Shown here in pieces: positions 54,876 through 62,858 of a stretch of 64,000 bases of DNA. Under the pieces are notes generated by a model. It saw only the letters and a program-made list of their open reading frames with translations. It had not been told where the DNA came from and searched no databases. The DNA is from JALHST01 sp038316335. GTDB taxonomy: Bacteria; Bacteroidota; Bacteroidia; Flavobacteriales; Flavobacteriaceae. A program made the translations under genes and the position numbers. Every line of letters begins with the position of its first letter. Position 1 is the first letter of the stretch. The stretch spans positions 1-64,000 of the forward strand of contig JBBQAM010000003.1 of assembly GCA_038316335.1 (NCBI GenBank). Reading direction: 5' to 3'.

Positions 54876-56498
54876 ATGTATAATTCGCAGTTTATAAAAT
54901 ATGGGGTTATATTTTTAGCAGGTTTACTGTTATCTGCCTATATGTTCTATGCCATAAATGCCAAATACCTAGCACGAAACAATGCCGCTATTGAAACTGC
55001 GATCTTTAAAGTAGAATTGAAGTTAAATAGGGAGTTGAATAAAATAAATTTGGCCATAGAATCTATGTCGGTATTTTTTCAAAACACCGATGAGGTTTCC
55101 CAGGAATTATTTGAAGAGTTCACTGCCCCCTTTGCAGAAGATCTTTATGGTGTACAGCTTTTAGCCTGGGCCCAGAAATCGGACGGGTCGGAAAACCAGG
55201 AAGTTCTTCTTGATAGATCGAAATCTGGTAATTTTATCCCCATTACCAGTATGAAGGGTACTGGGTCGAATCAAAACGGGAATCCGTATCGGTACATAAC
55301 CCATTTAGTCCATCCTTTGCCAAACAATCAAGATATGCTTGGCTATAACTTATATTCCAACCAAATTGCCAAGACAATCGACAATACGGTTTCGACTCGT
55401 AGAATTGCCTATTCCGACCCGTTTTATCTTGTAAAGGAGAGCCGGAAATCACCTGGATTTATGCCAATTTTAGTCGTAATGGACTCAACGGAACGGAATC
55501 CTAGTGGAATTGTATTTGGTGAATTCCAGATGGACAAATTAATTAATAAAACCCTGGAATTTGAGCTTCCCATCCTAAATCTGGCAATTCGGGATACCGC
55601 ATTTATAGATACCCCCTTATACAATACAATCGATTCGATTTCCACAAAGGACGAGGAACCGTTAGACAAGATTATCATAAAAACAGGGGATAGAAATTGG
55701 GAAGTCTCGATACTTCCGAAGGAACAACTGACTACCTACCCGCATGCCCTTGAATCATACTTTGCATTGCTTATGGGATTGGCGTCGACCTTGCTTTTGA
55801 TTATCGTTGTTCGGCAAAGAGACCAATACCAAAACGATTTAATCCAGGAAGTAGCACTCAGAACTGTTGAACTTGAGGAATCAAATAAATTAAAGGAAAA
55901 TTTATTACGTGAAATACATCATCGAGTTAAGAACAACTTACAAATAACTTCTAGTCTTATAAATCTTCAGAAGAGGAAGTTGACCGATAAAGAAACAATC
56001 CAAGCCTTGGAAAGTAGCCAGGGGCGTATTTCGGCAATCGCCTTGATCCATCAAAAAATTTATCAAGATGAAGGTGCTAAAGCCGTCGATTTGAAAGGAT
56101 ATTTAGTTGATTTAATAAATTCACATAAAAATATTTCACCTACGGTACGCTACGAAATTAGCTGTCCACCGATATCAATTGACCTTGATACTGCAGTGCC
56201 TATTGCCATAATAACTTCAGAATTGGTTATCAACGCATTCAAGCATGCATTTTCAAATGAAAATGACGAAGCACTACTAAGAATAGTGGTCACCATCTTG
56301 AAAGACGATTCTATAAATATTACGATTTCAGATAACGGTACGGGGCTTCCAAAGAATTTTGAAATTAGTAAGACAAATGGCCTCGGTTTTGAAATCATAC
56401 AAAAACTCTGTCGGCAAATAGGTGCCAAATTTTCATTTGCCACCAGTGCTACTGGCACCGATTTCACGCTCGTATTTAAACAACGTATCCCTTCCTAG
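54876..56498 (+). CDS. Sensor histidine kinase with CHASE domain (HisKA_2 type)
   Basis: 540 aa. Membrane helix 1 (about residues 9-28) is followed by a periplasmic CHASE-like sensor (about 40-280; VSQELFEEFTAPFAEDLYGV) and membrane helix 2 (about 290-312; LLMGLASTLLLIIVV). The dimerisation/phosphoacceptor segment LLREIHHRVKNNLQITSSLI (about 345-365) is HisKA_2-like. An HATPase follows with NAFKHAFSN, ISDNGTGLP and TNGLGFEIIQKL. No response regulator lies next to it. The ligand is unknown. Confidence 0.9.
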   Translation: MYNSQFIKYGVIFLAGLLLSAYMFYAINAKYLARNNAAIETAIFKVELKLNRELNKINLAIESMSVFFQNTDEVSQELFEEFTAPFAEDLYGVQLLAWAQKSDGSENQEVLLDRSKSGNFIPITSMKGTGSNQNGNPYRYITHLVHPLPNNQDMLGYNLYSNQIAKTIDNTVSTRRIAYSDPFYLVKESRKSPGFMPILVVMDSTERNPSGIVFGEFQMDKLINKTLEFELPILNLAIRDTAFIDTPLYNTIDSISTKDEEPLDKIIIKTGDRNWEVSILPKEQLTTYPHALESYFALLMGLASTLLLIIVVRQRDQYQNDLIQEVALRTVELEESNKLKENLLREIHHRVKNNLQITSSLINLQKRKLTDKETIQALESSQGRISAIALIHQKIYQDEGAKAVDLKGYLVDLINSHKNISPTVRYEISCPPISIDLDTAVPIAIITSELVINAFKHAFSNENDEALLRIVVTILKDDSINITISDNGTGLPKNFEISKTNGLGFEIIQKLCRQIGAKFSFATSATGTDFTLVFKQRIPS

Positions 56499-56563
56499 CA
56501 GTTCTTTTAAACAATTGATAATAGGTTCTTTTAAAGGAAACGAGCTAGGTCTTTATAAATTCG

Positions 56564-56596
56564 TAGCTTTGCCAACCCGTTCATTCCGGGAATGAA
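56564..56596 (+). promoter_or_regulatory. Putative promoter and palindromic operator of the ALDH7 gene
   Basis: TAGCTTTG (56564-56571) fits the TAnnTTTG -7 box. About where transcription should start lies a 17-bp palindrome, TTCATTCC-G-GGAATGAA (56580-56596), 24 nt before the ATG. Its position suits a repressor. Confidence 0.45.
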
Positions 56597-56620
56597 TATT
56601 CGATTAATAAATTTTATAAA

Positions 56621-58174
56621 ATGTCAAAAATAGCTGCTGATTTTGGTATCGATAGTGCATTAAAAGCCTTGGGGATTCTTAGTGTCAATGCTGGAAGTTC
56701 TACTGGCCTGAAAAATTTTGGTTCTGGTGAACTATTGGCGTCCTATTCACCAGTTGATGGGGCTTTGATCGGAAAAGTGAAAACCACCACTTCGGCCGAC
56801 TATGAAACGGTAATGACAGCGGCAACAGCAGCATTTTTAACTTGGCGAAACAAACCTGCACCGCAACGAGGTGAAATAGTTCGCCAATTCGGGCAAAGGC
56901 TACGGGAATTAAAAGAACCGTTGGGAAAATTGGTCTCCTATGAAATGGGCAAGAGTTACCAAGAAGGTTTGGGCGAGGTACAGGAAATGATCGACATATG
57001 TGATTTTGCAGTGGGACTTTCACGACAATTGCATGGTTTGACGATGCATTCGGAACGGCGGGGTCATCGAATGTATGAGCAATATCACCCCTTAGGGGTT
57101 GTGGGTATTATATCCGCCTTTAATTTTCCGGTCGCCGTATGGGCTTGGAATACGGCTTTGGCATGGATATGCGGTGATGTCTGTGTCTGGAAACCCTCTG
57201 AAAAAACTCCGTTATGCGGTATTGCCTGTCAACATATTGCTGCCGAAGTCTTGAAATCAAACGAACTTCCTGAAGGTATTTCCAATTTGATCAATGGGGA
57301 TTATAAAGTCGGCCAAATGATGACCCAAGATTCCCGTTTGCCATTGATTTCGGCTACCGGATCGATTAGGATGGGGAAAATTGTGGCACAGGCTGTGGCG
57401 GCCCGATTGGGTAAATCACTTTTAGAACTGGGTGGCAATAATGCCATCATCGTGACCCCGGACGCCGACATTAAAATGACAATAATCGGAGCCGTTTTCG
57501 GTGCAGTGGGCACCGCAGGGCAACGTTGTACTTCAACAAGACGGCTTATAATTCATGAATCGATTTATGACAAGGTAAAAAATGCCCTGATTGATGCCTA
57601 CAAACAATTGCGCATTGGAAATCCGCTCGATGAGAACAATCAAGTGGGTCCTTTAATTGACACCGATGCCGTTACGATGTACGAAGATGCCTTGAAAAAA
57701 GTCGTGGAAGCTGGTGGAAGGATTCTTGTTGATGGGGGAGTGATGCAAGGAAAGGGATATGAAAGTGGTTGTTATGTAAAACCTGCCATCGCCGAAGCAC
57801 AGCCAAAATTCGAAATAGTGCAGCATGAAACCTTTGCTCCGATACTTTATCTATTAAAATATAGTGGCGACGTGGAAAATGCGATTGCTATACAAAATGG
57901 TGTGGTACAGGGGCTGTCTTCTGCCATAATGACCAATAACCTTCGTGAAGCAGAGCGATTTTTATCGGTTAACGGGAGTGATTGTGGCATAGCAAACGTA
58001 AATATTGGCACGTCAGGTGCAGAAATTGGCGGTGCTTTTGGCGGTGAAAAAGAAACCGGTGGTGGCAGGGAAAGTGGATCGGATGCCTGGAAAGTATATA
58101 TGAGAAGACAAACGAATACGATTAATTATTCTACCGAACTGCCGCTTGCCCAAGGGATAAAATTTACCATTTAA
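56621..58174 (+). CDS. ALDH7-family dehydrogenase (piperideine-6-carboxylate/aminoadipate semialdehyde type)
   Basis: 517-aa NAD(P)-dependent aldehyde dehydrogenase of the antiquitin/AASADH subfamily, which oxidises alpha-aminoadipate semialdehyde (in equilibrium with piperideine-6-carboxylate) in lysine breakdown. The general-base Glu lies in LLELGGNNAIIV (about residue 267) and the nucleophile Cys in GTAGQRCTSTRRL (about 301). Subfamily-typical segments are GVVGIISAFNFPVAVWAWN and IGGAFGGEKETGGGRESGSD. It stands alone behind its own promoter and palindrome. Other semialdehyde substrates cannot be excluded. Confidence 0.92.
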   Translation: MSKIAADFGIDSALKALGILSVNAGSSTGLKNFGSGELLASYSPVDGALIGKVKTTTSADYETVMTAATAAFLTWRNKPAPQRGEIVRQFGQRLRELKEPLGKLVSYEMGKSYQEGLGEVQEMIDICDFAVGLSRQLHGLTMHSERRGHRMYEQYHPLGVVGIISAFNFPVAVWAWNTALAWICGDVCVWKPSEKTPLCGIACQHIAAEVLKSNELPEGISNLINGDYKVGQMMTQDSRLPLISATGSIRMGKIVAQAVAARLGKSLLELGGNNAIIVTPDADIKMTIIGAVFGAVGTAGQRCTSTRRLIIHESIYDKVKNALIDAYKQLRIGNPLDENNQVGPLIDTDAVTMYEDALKKVVEAGGRILVDGGVMQGKGYESGCYVKPAIAEAQPKFEIVQHETFAPILYLLKYSGDVENAIAIQNGVVQGLSSAIMTNNLREAERFLSVNGSDCGIANVNIGTSGAEIGGAFGGEKETGGGRESGSDAWKVYMRRQTNTINYSTELPLAQGIKFTI

Positions 58175-59248
58175 GGAGTATCAAACGCATTCGATTTACA
58201 ATAGAAACAGCATCTTTTAAAATGCTGGTTTGATTAGAATTGCCATAGCCATTTAATGGGCCTTTGAACTATATGCTCCACTATAACGGGGCCTGAATAC
58301 GCGAACTTTTTGAGAATTGATATGCTGCCTGAGCCATGTGCCATGCCCTAGAACAATCGATAGGATTCAAATACTAAAATCCGCTACCATTTCTGCACTC
58401 ACCTATTCCCCCGATCGGTAAGACTGAAAATTTAGCGGATTTTTTAGCACTAACTAACTCAATAAATAAAGATGAAATTATTGTTACATAGGCCCTGATA
58501 TGCTATTAAGGACCTATTTATATTTTCAACGAGAATGGGAAACTTTATTTTCGGTGATTGACCAACTACCAGAAAGTAATGTTTGTATGCCCAACACAAT
58601 GACCATACAACAAAAGGTCAGTATTTTTTTTATTCGGGTCTTCATTCTCAAACGGTTCCTAGTTATTTCTTTAATAAATATAAGTTTTAATTCACTGAAT
58701 TTCTTGGAGGAATGTATCTCTTTTTAAAAAAATTGTATGCATTACCCGATTTTATGTATAGATGGTTATAAAAGTTTAGAACATAGATTACTATAAGACG
58801 ATAATTGCAATTTTTATAGCCATAGTCATATAATCCGCTCGATGTATTCTTACCTTACAATCGCGATCTAGGCCCTAATTAAAACGTATCATCCTAGAAG
58901 TGACCCATTGCTTCTTTATGACTTTGGTTTGAAAAGCAATTTTGTCAGGATTTTTTAATACCTTGGTTATAAGACCCCTAACCTGAATCTAGGATGCTGC
59001 GCTCAACAACAAACCTTCTTGGGATTTTTATAAACGTACTAGGGGAGACCCCACTAACCCGAAAAACCTATAACGCCCCTGAACTAATTTGATGCGAGCG
59101 AAATTAAAGCCCCATTTAATGACTAAAAATAGAGTGGTAAGGACAAGGGCATGAAATTTATGGACAGTTGATTGCTTAAGTCAGCCAACAATTCATAAAA
59201 TAGTACCTCAAAAAAATGACTTCAATTATTGATTTTAAAATTTAGAAA
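58175..59248. other. 1.07-kb gene-poor region
   Basis: No convincing gene on either strand. A 75-codon frame (58500-58727) is AT-driven and lacks protein-like composition. A short hairpin CAGCAT-N8-ATGCTG (58208-58227) might end ALDH7 transcription but has no T tract. Near 59058-59090 the frame LTRKTYNAPELI is faintly reminiscent of a transposase C-terminus; this is too short to call. Possibly the remains of a lost gene. Confidence 0.5.
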
Positions 59249-59797
59249 ATGGATATAGGGAACACGAATATTTGGTGCTGGCTTATTGCGGCCTTCATCG
59301 GGGTCATGTGCGGTATTATTGGTTATTATTGGGGCAAAGGATCAGGCTCGACAATAGACCAAACGGCTGAACTAAAAATCGTACGGGATAGGAATGCTGA
59401 ATTACAGGCCGAACTGAAAACCAGCCGCGATGAGGCATCAAGGGGGTCGGTAGCCCCAGTAGCATCAAATAGGACTGTTATGGGCAATGCCCCTGCGAAC
59501 TTCAATGCCTTGGCGGCCAAAACTGCCCTTGGAAAGGTAGTAAGACAAGATGATTTAAAAATTGTAGAAGGCATCGGTCCTAAAATTGCAGGCATGTTCA
59601 AGGAGGAAGGCATTAAAACATGGAAGGCACTTTCGGAAGTTTCGGTGGCCCGTTGCCAAGAAATATTGGATAGTGGCGGGAACCGTTATAAGATACATGA
59701 CCCAGCCTCTTGGCCAATGCAGGCCAAAATGTGTCATGAAGGAAAATGGGGGGATTTGGCCAAATGGCAAGAGGCACATAAACGCGGAAAATTGTAA
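59249..59797 (+). CDS. Membrane-anchored helix-hairpin-helix protein
   Basis: 182 aa. An N-terminal membrane helix (WCWLIAAFIGVMCGIIGYYW, about residues 9-28) is followed by a coiled-coil-like stretch (RDRNAELQAELKTSRDEA). A C-terminal helix-hairpin-helix domain begins DDLKIVEGIGPKIAGMFKEE (about 113-132). The latter resembles the FEN1-like/DUF4332 HhH module widespread in Bacteroidota. The HhH could bind DNA or protein; the membrane anchor is notable. Function unknown. It converges on the desaturase gene. Confidence 0.85.
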   Translation: MDIGNTNIWCWLIAAFIGVMCGIIGYYWGKGSGSTIDQTAELKIVRDRNAELQAELKTSRDEASRGSVAPVASNRTVMGNAPANFNALAAKTALGKVVRQDDLKIVEGIGPKIAGMFKEEGIKTWKALSEVSVARCQEILDSGGNRYKIHDPASWPMQAKMCHEGKWGDLAKWQEAHKRGKL

Positions 59798-59847
59798 TAC
59801 GATAAAAAATTACCCGCAATTTGCCGGCATTTTTAATTACGCCATTT

Positions 59848-60843
59848 CTATACCAATCCGTTGGCCTCAACCCATTTGAAGCGGTACTGGTCTTCCGGGA
59901 ATTTCATTCGCTCGGCAATGCGTTCCAAACGAGCAGGTAATTTAACCAAGTATTCCCTTGCTTTTTCGGCTTCATCGGTAAGGCTTCGCAGTGCATCCAA
60001 CTCCCAGTAATCGTTCAATTTCTGCAAAATCTCAACATAGTCCTGCGCCGTATAGACCCCTAAGCGTTGCGCACAGTTTGAAAAATTCTCAAACGCGGTT
60101 CCAATAGTTCCCCCTGATTCCCTTAAGAAATGGGCAGGCATCACGATTTTCTTCTTCATCATTTCGGCAAAGGCCAACACCATTCCTGAAGGGTCCTCAC
60201 CCAATATGGTCTTCACAAATTCACGATAGGCCAAATGGTGCCGCATCTCGTCTCCTGCAATAATGGTACACATCTTTGCTAAAAGTGCATTGCCCTTTTT
60301 CCTGGCCATTTGCCCTACTCTTTTATGAGAAATGTTGGTAGCCAGTTCCTGAAAAGATGTATATACGAAATTCTTGTAAGGATCTCGATCGGTACCAATA
60401 TCAAAGCCGTCGGAGATTAAGTATTGGGTAGTAATTTCAACCTCGCGCATATTTACCCTTCCTGAGAGATAAAGATATTTGTTAAGTACATCGCCATGGC
60501 GATTTTCCTCACCCGTCCAAGCACGAACCCATTTTGACCATCCGTTGTTTTTACCATCGTGTTGGTTTATGCCTTCAACATCCATCAACCAAGACTCATA
60601 GGTTGGCAAAGCTTCTTCTGTAATCGTATCGGCTACCAAGGTGACCCAAAAATCATAGCCCAGCTCTTTGGCTTCCCCTCGAAGTGTCTTCACGGCCTCT
60701 AAAAACCCATCACTTTCGGAATCTGGCAAAAAATCGGAAGGTTGCCATATTTCATCAACGGGGATTAAAAACGAATCCATAAACCCCTCAACCTGAGGTT
60801 CAATGGCCTGCATGACCTCTAACCGTATATTCTTCTGCGGCAT
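59848..60843 (-). CDS. Acyl-ACP desaturase
   Basis: 331-aa soluble di-iron enzyme introducing a double bond into acyl-ACP. The two helical iron-binding motifs are visible: TGEENRHGDVLNKYLYL (about residues 110-126) and IAGDEMRHHLAYREF (about 194-208). Overall layout matches the plant-type stearoyl-ACP desaturase family also found in actinobacteria and Bacteroidota. It would supply monounsaturated membrane lipids, and ferredoxin is the expected electron donor. The phosphatase gene upstream is on the same strand with a 63-nt gap. Confidence 0.93.
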   Translation of the reverse strand: MPQKNIRLEVMQAIEPQVEGFMDSFLIPVDEIWQPSDFLPDSESDGFLEAVKTLRGEAKELGYDFWVTLVADTITEEALPTYESWLMDVEGINQHDGKNNGWSKWVRAWTGEENRHGDVLNKYLYLSGRVNMREVEITTQYLISDGFDIGTDRDPYKNFVYTSFQELATNISHKRVGQMARKKGNALLAKMCTIIAGDEMRHHLAYREFVKTILGEDPSGMVLAFAEMMKKKIVMPAHFLRESGGTIGTAFENFSNCAQRLGVYTAQDYVEILQKLNDYWELDALRSLTDEAEKAREYLVKLPARLERIAERMKFPEDQYRFKWVEANGLV

Positions 60844-60906
60844 ATTCTATTTTTTTACAAAGTTCGTTAATAATCTGCAGAATATTCAAGAAAACCTCCC
60901 GGTTTT

Positions 60907-61641
60907 TCAATTTCTTCCATTTTCACCCGGGTAAAAATTGTACATGGGGTCACTTTGCCAATAGGTCTTTGTAGCGACATCAAGAATCGAAAGTGGCCCC
61001 CTAAAGGCCGCGCCTGTATCGACGTTCCAAACATTGGCAACATGTTGGGGCGTGCGTTTCCCCATTCTGGTAACAGGGGTATGGCCAATAAAAATTTCTT
61101 TATAATGGGTGAGTCGTTTTGGATAAAAAGGATCCTGGGTATCCATATCGGGATGCAACGACAATGCAAGTTCCCAAAGGGTCCTGTCCCAATAGTAGGT
61201 CTGTTTAAAATATTCGTGCTCCACCCCTTTTAAGTTGGTAAAACCTGCATGCAGAAATAATCGGTTTTCCCCATCAATATAATAGTTCGTCAAGTTTTTA
61301 TAAAAAGCGATGTGTTCTGCAATGGTCTTTTTATCCGCTTTTTCATACGAGGCCATGGTAGCCATACCTCCATGTTGAAGCCAAAGCGGATTGGCCTGGC
61401 CATCGATTAGCCATTCGCAACAGAGTTCATCATGGTTGCCTCTTAAAAAGATACAATCATGCGTGTTGCGTAATTGTAAAATGAAGTTGACTGTTTCGAC
61501 CGCTTGACTCCAGCCATCAATATAGTCTCCCAAAAAGATCAATTTATCAGCCGGCGTGACCTTGGCTTTTTCAAAAACCTGTATCAGGCCCTTTAGGCCA
61601 GCATGAATATCCCCGATAACAAGTGTACGTTTTGGATGCAT
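60907..61641 (-). CDS. Calcineurin-like metallophosphoesterase (PPP type)
   Basis: 244 aa with all four dimetal-site motifs in order: VIGDIHAGLKGL (about residues 8-19), FLGDYIDGWSQAVE (about 36-49), FLRGNHDELCCEWL (about 67-80) and IGHTPVTRMGK (about 187-197). This is the bacterial serine/threonine phosphatase/ApaH-like layout. The substrate may be a phosphoprotein or dinucleotide; it cannot be told from sequence. It probably shares a transcript with the acyl-ACP desaturase downstream. Confidence 0.92.
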   Translation of the reverse strand: MHPKRTLVIGDIHAGLKGLIQVFEKAKVTPADKLIFLGDYIDGWSQAVETVNFILQLRNTHDCIFLRGNHDELCCEWLIDGQANPLWLQHGGMATMASYEKADKKTIAEHIAFYKNLTNYYIDGENRLFLHAGFTNLKGVEHEYFKQTYYWDRTLWELALSLHPDMDTQDPFYPKRLTHYKEIFIGHTPVTRMGKRTPQHVANVWNVDTGAAFRGPLSILDVATKTYWQSDPMYNFYPGENGRN

Positions 61642-61907
61642 GGTGCAAAAATCGCAATTACCAAATTGACTACAAGCATAATCAACACTAAAATTAGTTC
61701 AATCGAAAGAAGTTTATATCATTGCGAGAAATACGTCATTCGTGTTAAAAGGGTTTTTGTATTTGTCAGGACACAACTAATTATAGAGCATATGGGGTTG
61801 TTAAGTATAATTTTAGCAAATAGGCCTACTTTTTCAGGACAAACGCTCATAAAATTTTGGAGTAGGGTATTAATGTGTTTACATTAGAGGACTAATTTTC
61901 TTGAAAC

Positions 61908-62858
61908 ATGAAGACCGTTTTTTGTGTCGGTGAATTGCTGATTGATTTTGTTGCTGAAAAACAGGGCAATGATCTTTCAAAAGCATCCCTTTTTACCAAA
62001 AAACCAGGTGGCGCACCAGCGAATGTGGCCTGTGCAATTGCCAAACTGGGTGGTAAAAGTTCATTTATTGGCGCTGTTGGAGGCGATCCATTCGGCACCT
62101 ATTTATTACAGGTTTTAGAAGAAAATGGAGTGGACATTTCCCAAGCACAGCGCTCAAAATCCTTTACAACCTTGGCCTTTGTTTCCTTGGCGGAAGACGG
62201 GGAACGCGACTTTGTTTTCAGTCGAGGAGCCGATAAAGAACTCTCGTATGACCCGGAAATCGGTCGCCTATTTAAAGGGCACATGGTGCATTTAGGGGCG
62301 GCAACGGCCTTGTTGGGAGGTAGTCTAGAAGCAGCCTACACGCAGTATTTTAAGGACGCACAAACTGCCAATTCGTTTATTAGCTTTGATCCCAACTTTC
62401 GGGGAGATCTTTGGAAAAACCAAGAAAAAATATTTATAAAAAAATGCCTTCCTTTTATTGAAAAGGCACATTTATGCAAATTTAGTCTTGAAGAGGCACA
62501 ATTGCTATCAGGCAAAAAAGATATGTACGCATGTTGCGACTATCTGCATGGGATCGGGACAGACATAATTACAATAACGCTAGGTGCCGAAGGCACGCTA
62601 TTGAGTACGTTGAATGCAAAACGTATTATTAAGAGCATCCCTGTAAAACCAGTTGACACCACGGGTGCAGGAGATGCCTTTATAGGCTGTTTGTTACAGC
62701 AACTATCAATGCTTAAAGACCCTTCCAATAGTTTAGAAAATACAGATGAGCTGGCAAAGATGGTCGAAATTGCCAATAAGGCTGGCGCCATTACAACCAC
62801 AAACTATGGGGCAATTCCTTCCCTACCAGATCAAGGGACACTCCGGGCCTTCCTATGA
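61908..62858 (+). CDS. PfkB-family fructokinase
   Basis: 316-aa ribokinase-fold sugar kinase. FCVGELLIDFVAEKQGND at the N-terminus and KKPGGAPANVACAIAKLGGK (about residues 29-48) form the sugar site. The C-terminal PfkB signature VDTTGAGDAFIGCLLQQLS carries the catalytic Asp. Fructose is the likely substrate because the stop codon overlaps the start of an amylosucrase gene by 4 nt (ATGA). Amylosucrase releases fructose from sucrose, and this kinase would convert it to fructose-6-phosphate. Confidence 0.92.
   Translation: MKTVFCVGELLIDFVAEKQGNDLSKASLFTKKPGGAPANVACAIAKLGGKSSFIGAVGGDPFGTYLLQVLEENGVDISQAQRSKSFTTLAFVSLAEDGERDFVFSRGADKELSYDPEIGRLFKGHMVHLGAATALLGGSLEAAYTQYFKDAQTANSFISFDPNFRGDLWKNQEKIFIKKCLPFIEKAHLCKFSLEEAQLLSGKKDMYACCDYLHGIGTDIITITLGAEGTLLSTLNAKRIIKSIPVKPVDTTGAGDAFIGCLLQQLSMLKDPSNSLENTDELAKMVEIANKAGAITTTNYGAIPSLPDQGTLRAFL

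Noticed and set aside
58500..58727. 75-codon plus-strand ORF in the gene-poor region
   Set aside because: Driven by AT content; no domain, signal peptide or coding-type codon use.
59030..59110. Possible transposase remnant (LTRKTYNAPELI)
   Set aside because: Only about 12 residues resemble a transposase end; no inverted repeats or target duplications were seen.
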